Assembly (NCBI GenBank): GCA_015680685.1 | Contig: MNCI01000952.1 | Location: forward strand, 438,383-498,382 | Direction of reading: 5' to 3' | Source of the DNA: Gnetum montanum | Lineage: Eukaryota; Streptophyta; Gnetopsida; Gnetales; Gnetaceae | Length of the DNA stretch: 60,000 bases | Part shown: piece after piece, positions 58,560 to 60,000 of the stretch | Numbering within the stretch: the stretch's first letter is position 1 | How the letters are laid out: each line of letters starts with the position of its first letter | Made by a program: the position numbers and the translations under genes | Notes under the pieces: model-generated | The model's input: the letters and a program-made list of their open reading frames with translations, nothing else | Databases searched by the model: none | What the model was told of the DNA's origin: nothing

Positions 58560-60000
58560 AAGGTAGGTTGATCTCTTCATCATCTTCTTCATCCTTAAAA
58601 AGATACTTGACATAAGTAAGTCCTATAGTTGGGATAGTATCAAGCCTTTACATGACCAAATCATTCTCATGAACCCATATGACATTCTTAGGTTCTTCAC
58701 CACTCTAATGCATTAAGTACTCATACATCTTCTTTTCTCTTATGCTCCTTGCCTCTCTTGCTTGCAACAAAGTTGGCTTCCTTGATGACTTCAATGGAGT
58801 TTGACGTTTAATTGCATCCTTGAAAGCTTTAAGACTATCTTGCAAGTCTAATGCAAGAACATTGCCATGATATAGACTCAAATATTAAACATTAAAAACA
58901 TAACAAATAAACTAATCAATAGGTAAATCAATCTCATAGGTGTTGAATACTAATTCTTCTTGACATGAGCTTGTATAAATAAACATTACTTTACCTTTAT
59001 TTGCTCAAATGAATTCACATAAACTCTCAAATCTAAAATGCAATTTTCCTCTTACCTTAACTAGCCTTGATGTCATAATCCTTGGTCTGCTTCTCTAAGT
59101 GAGCTTTGACTTGTTGATGCAATTGCTTCATTTTCTTAGCAAAATTAGTACTCAAAAAGATACAATTATTAAATTTTCTCAATTCATCAACCATCTTTGA
59201 TGAAAAACCATAAATTACAACAAATGAACACTTACTAACATTAGCATGAAAAGCATTATTGTATGAAAATTTAGAATGAGCTAACCTATTCTTCCATATT
59301 TGAGGTTGGTCCTTACACAAACATCTAAAAATGATTTATTAACAACCTTAGTTTGCCCGTTGGTTTAAGGGTGATAGGCTATAGAGAAGGACAACTTGGT
59401 TCCCAAAAATTTCCAAAGTAACCTTCAAAAATAACTTGTAAACTTGACATTTCTATTACGAACAATATTGAATGGAATGTCATGAAGATTAAAAACATGC
59501 TAAAAGAATATATGATCAACCTGAAAAGCATTACTACTTCTCCTACATGGAATAAAATAAGCTATCCTTGTAAATCTATTAATCACAACAAGAATCGAAT
59601 CATGACCAAATCTTATTCTTGGAATGCCACAAAGTCCAAAGAAACACTTTCTTAAGGAGCATTAGGGATTGAAAATGGTAGATAATGTTCATCAACATCT
59701 TTCCCACTCTTAAACTTTTGATAAACATATAATTCTTGCTCACTAATTCCAATGTTTTTTTTTGCCCATGTGTTCAACCATGTTACTATGGTGCTTTTAT
59801 TCAAGAATCTTTAGCTTGAAGTCACACTATGGAATAAAAATTTTTCCATTTTTGAAAAGAATATCATGGTGGATATGGTATAATTTCCTTCTATCAATCC
59901 TTTACAATAATGAAGAACTCAAATCTTTCCATACCTTTTTAAAATCAGTATCATAAGTATACAAATTTGCAAAAGAGCTAAAACCATTTACCTCAATATT
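58560..60000 (-). mobile_element. Ty3/gypsy element G, integrase and 3' part, runs off the right edge
   Basis: Minus-strand translation from 60000 leftward gives 'VINRFTRIAYFIPCRRSS', 'NIVRNRNVKFTSYF', 'TNGQTKVVNKSF', then 'WKNRLAHSKFSYNNAFHANV' and 'SFVVIYGF' (59057-59320). These are the integrase core and the start of its C-terminal region. Both later catalytic acids are changed (D-R-D reads N-R-N; the Glu of G-Q-T-E reads Lys), and stops occur, so it is dead. Downstream, 58560-59040 continues with a broken C-terminal part including 'AFKDAIKRQTPLKSSRKPTL' and 'REARSIREKKMYEYLMH'. Confidence 0.75.

Noticed and set aside
1-60000. CRISPR arrays, bacterial operons, prophage
   Set aside because: Regularly spaced palindromes occur only inside LTR U3 regions. 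Genes have spliceosomal introns and the repeats are plant retroelements.

Overview
This is nuclear DNA from a land plant, almost certainly a seed plant. It holds two clearly recognisable host genes with plant-type introns, set in a dense, decayed and nested bed of LTR retrotransposons. A gymnosperm is my guess from the look of the chitinase and the age and load of the retroelements, but the sequence alone does not settle it. Three runs of N (13686-14176, 25494-25597, 41429-42103) are assembly gaps.

Host genes. (1) 16154-17030 (+): a three-exon GH19 chitinase, 225 aa, with a signal peptide directly followed by a class IV-like catalytic domain and no hevein domain. (2) 46113-51551 (+): a complete 16-exon gene for BOP1, the WD-repeat ribosome-biogenesis factor (PeBoW complex), 734 aa. 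All exon joins keep the frame. Intron 12 (50480-50671) is a U12-type AT-AC intron. A third possible coding segment is 18219-18653 (-), function unknown.

Repeats, left to right. 1-14867 is a nest on the minus strand. Outer Ty3/gypsy element B (RT/RNase H at 1-995; protease, gag, PBS and 5' LTR at 9339-14867) is split inside its reverse transcriptase by element A (996-9338). A solo LTR (13344-14222, target duplication ACTAC) sits in B's LTR. Element A has gag but no recognisable pol. It carries a roughly 2.7-kb extra coiled-coil reading frame (2003-4689), preceded by its own TATA box and by the GATATC palindrome array that is also typical of these LTRs. Element C (21055-27256, +) has both LTRs but lacks the gag core and RT to integrase. 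Then come an older LTR/gag remnant E (27822-29830), a Ty1/copia piece (29890-31361, -), a gag-protease-integrase-tail element F without RT (33089-35848), a 5'-truncated element D (37183-44365) of the same family as C, a LINE ORF2 piece (44366-45258, -) and the end of another Ty3/gypsy element G at the right edge (58560-60000, -). tRNA-derived SINEs and LINE 3' tails ending in (GAT)n lie between the genes.

The A/B/C/D/E elements share 5'-TGATG...CATCA-3' LTR ends and a primer-binding site matching the 3' end of tRNA-Asp, decayed mostly by C-to-T and G-to-A changes. Their U3 regions carry clustered palindromes just upstream of the TATA box: GATATC-centred in A, C and D, GGCCCC-rich in B. The best candidates for something new are the A element (gag plus a separately promoted extra ORF), the single-frame gag-pro-integrase-tail architecture of F, and the palindrome arrays. 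The best-supported oddity in a host gene is the AT-AC intron of BOP1.
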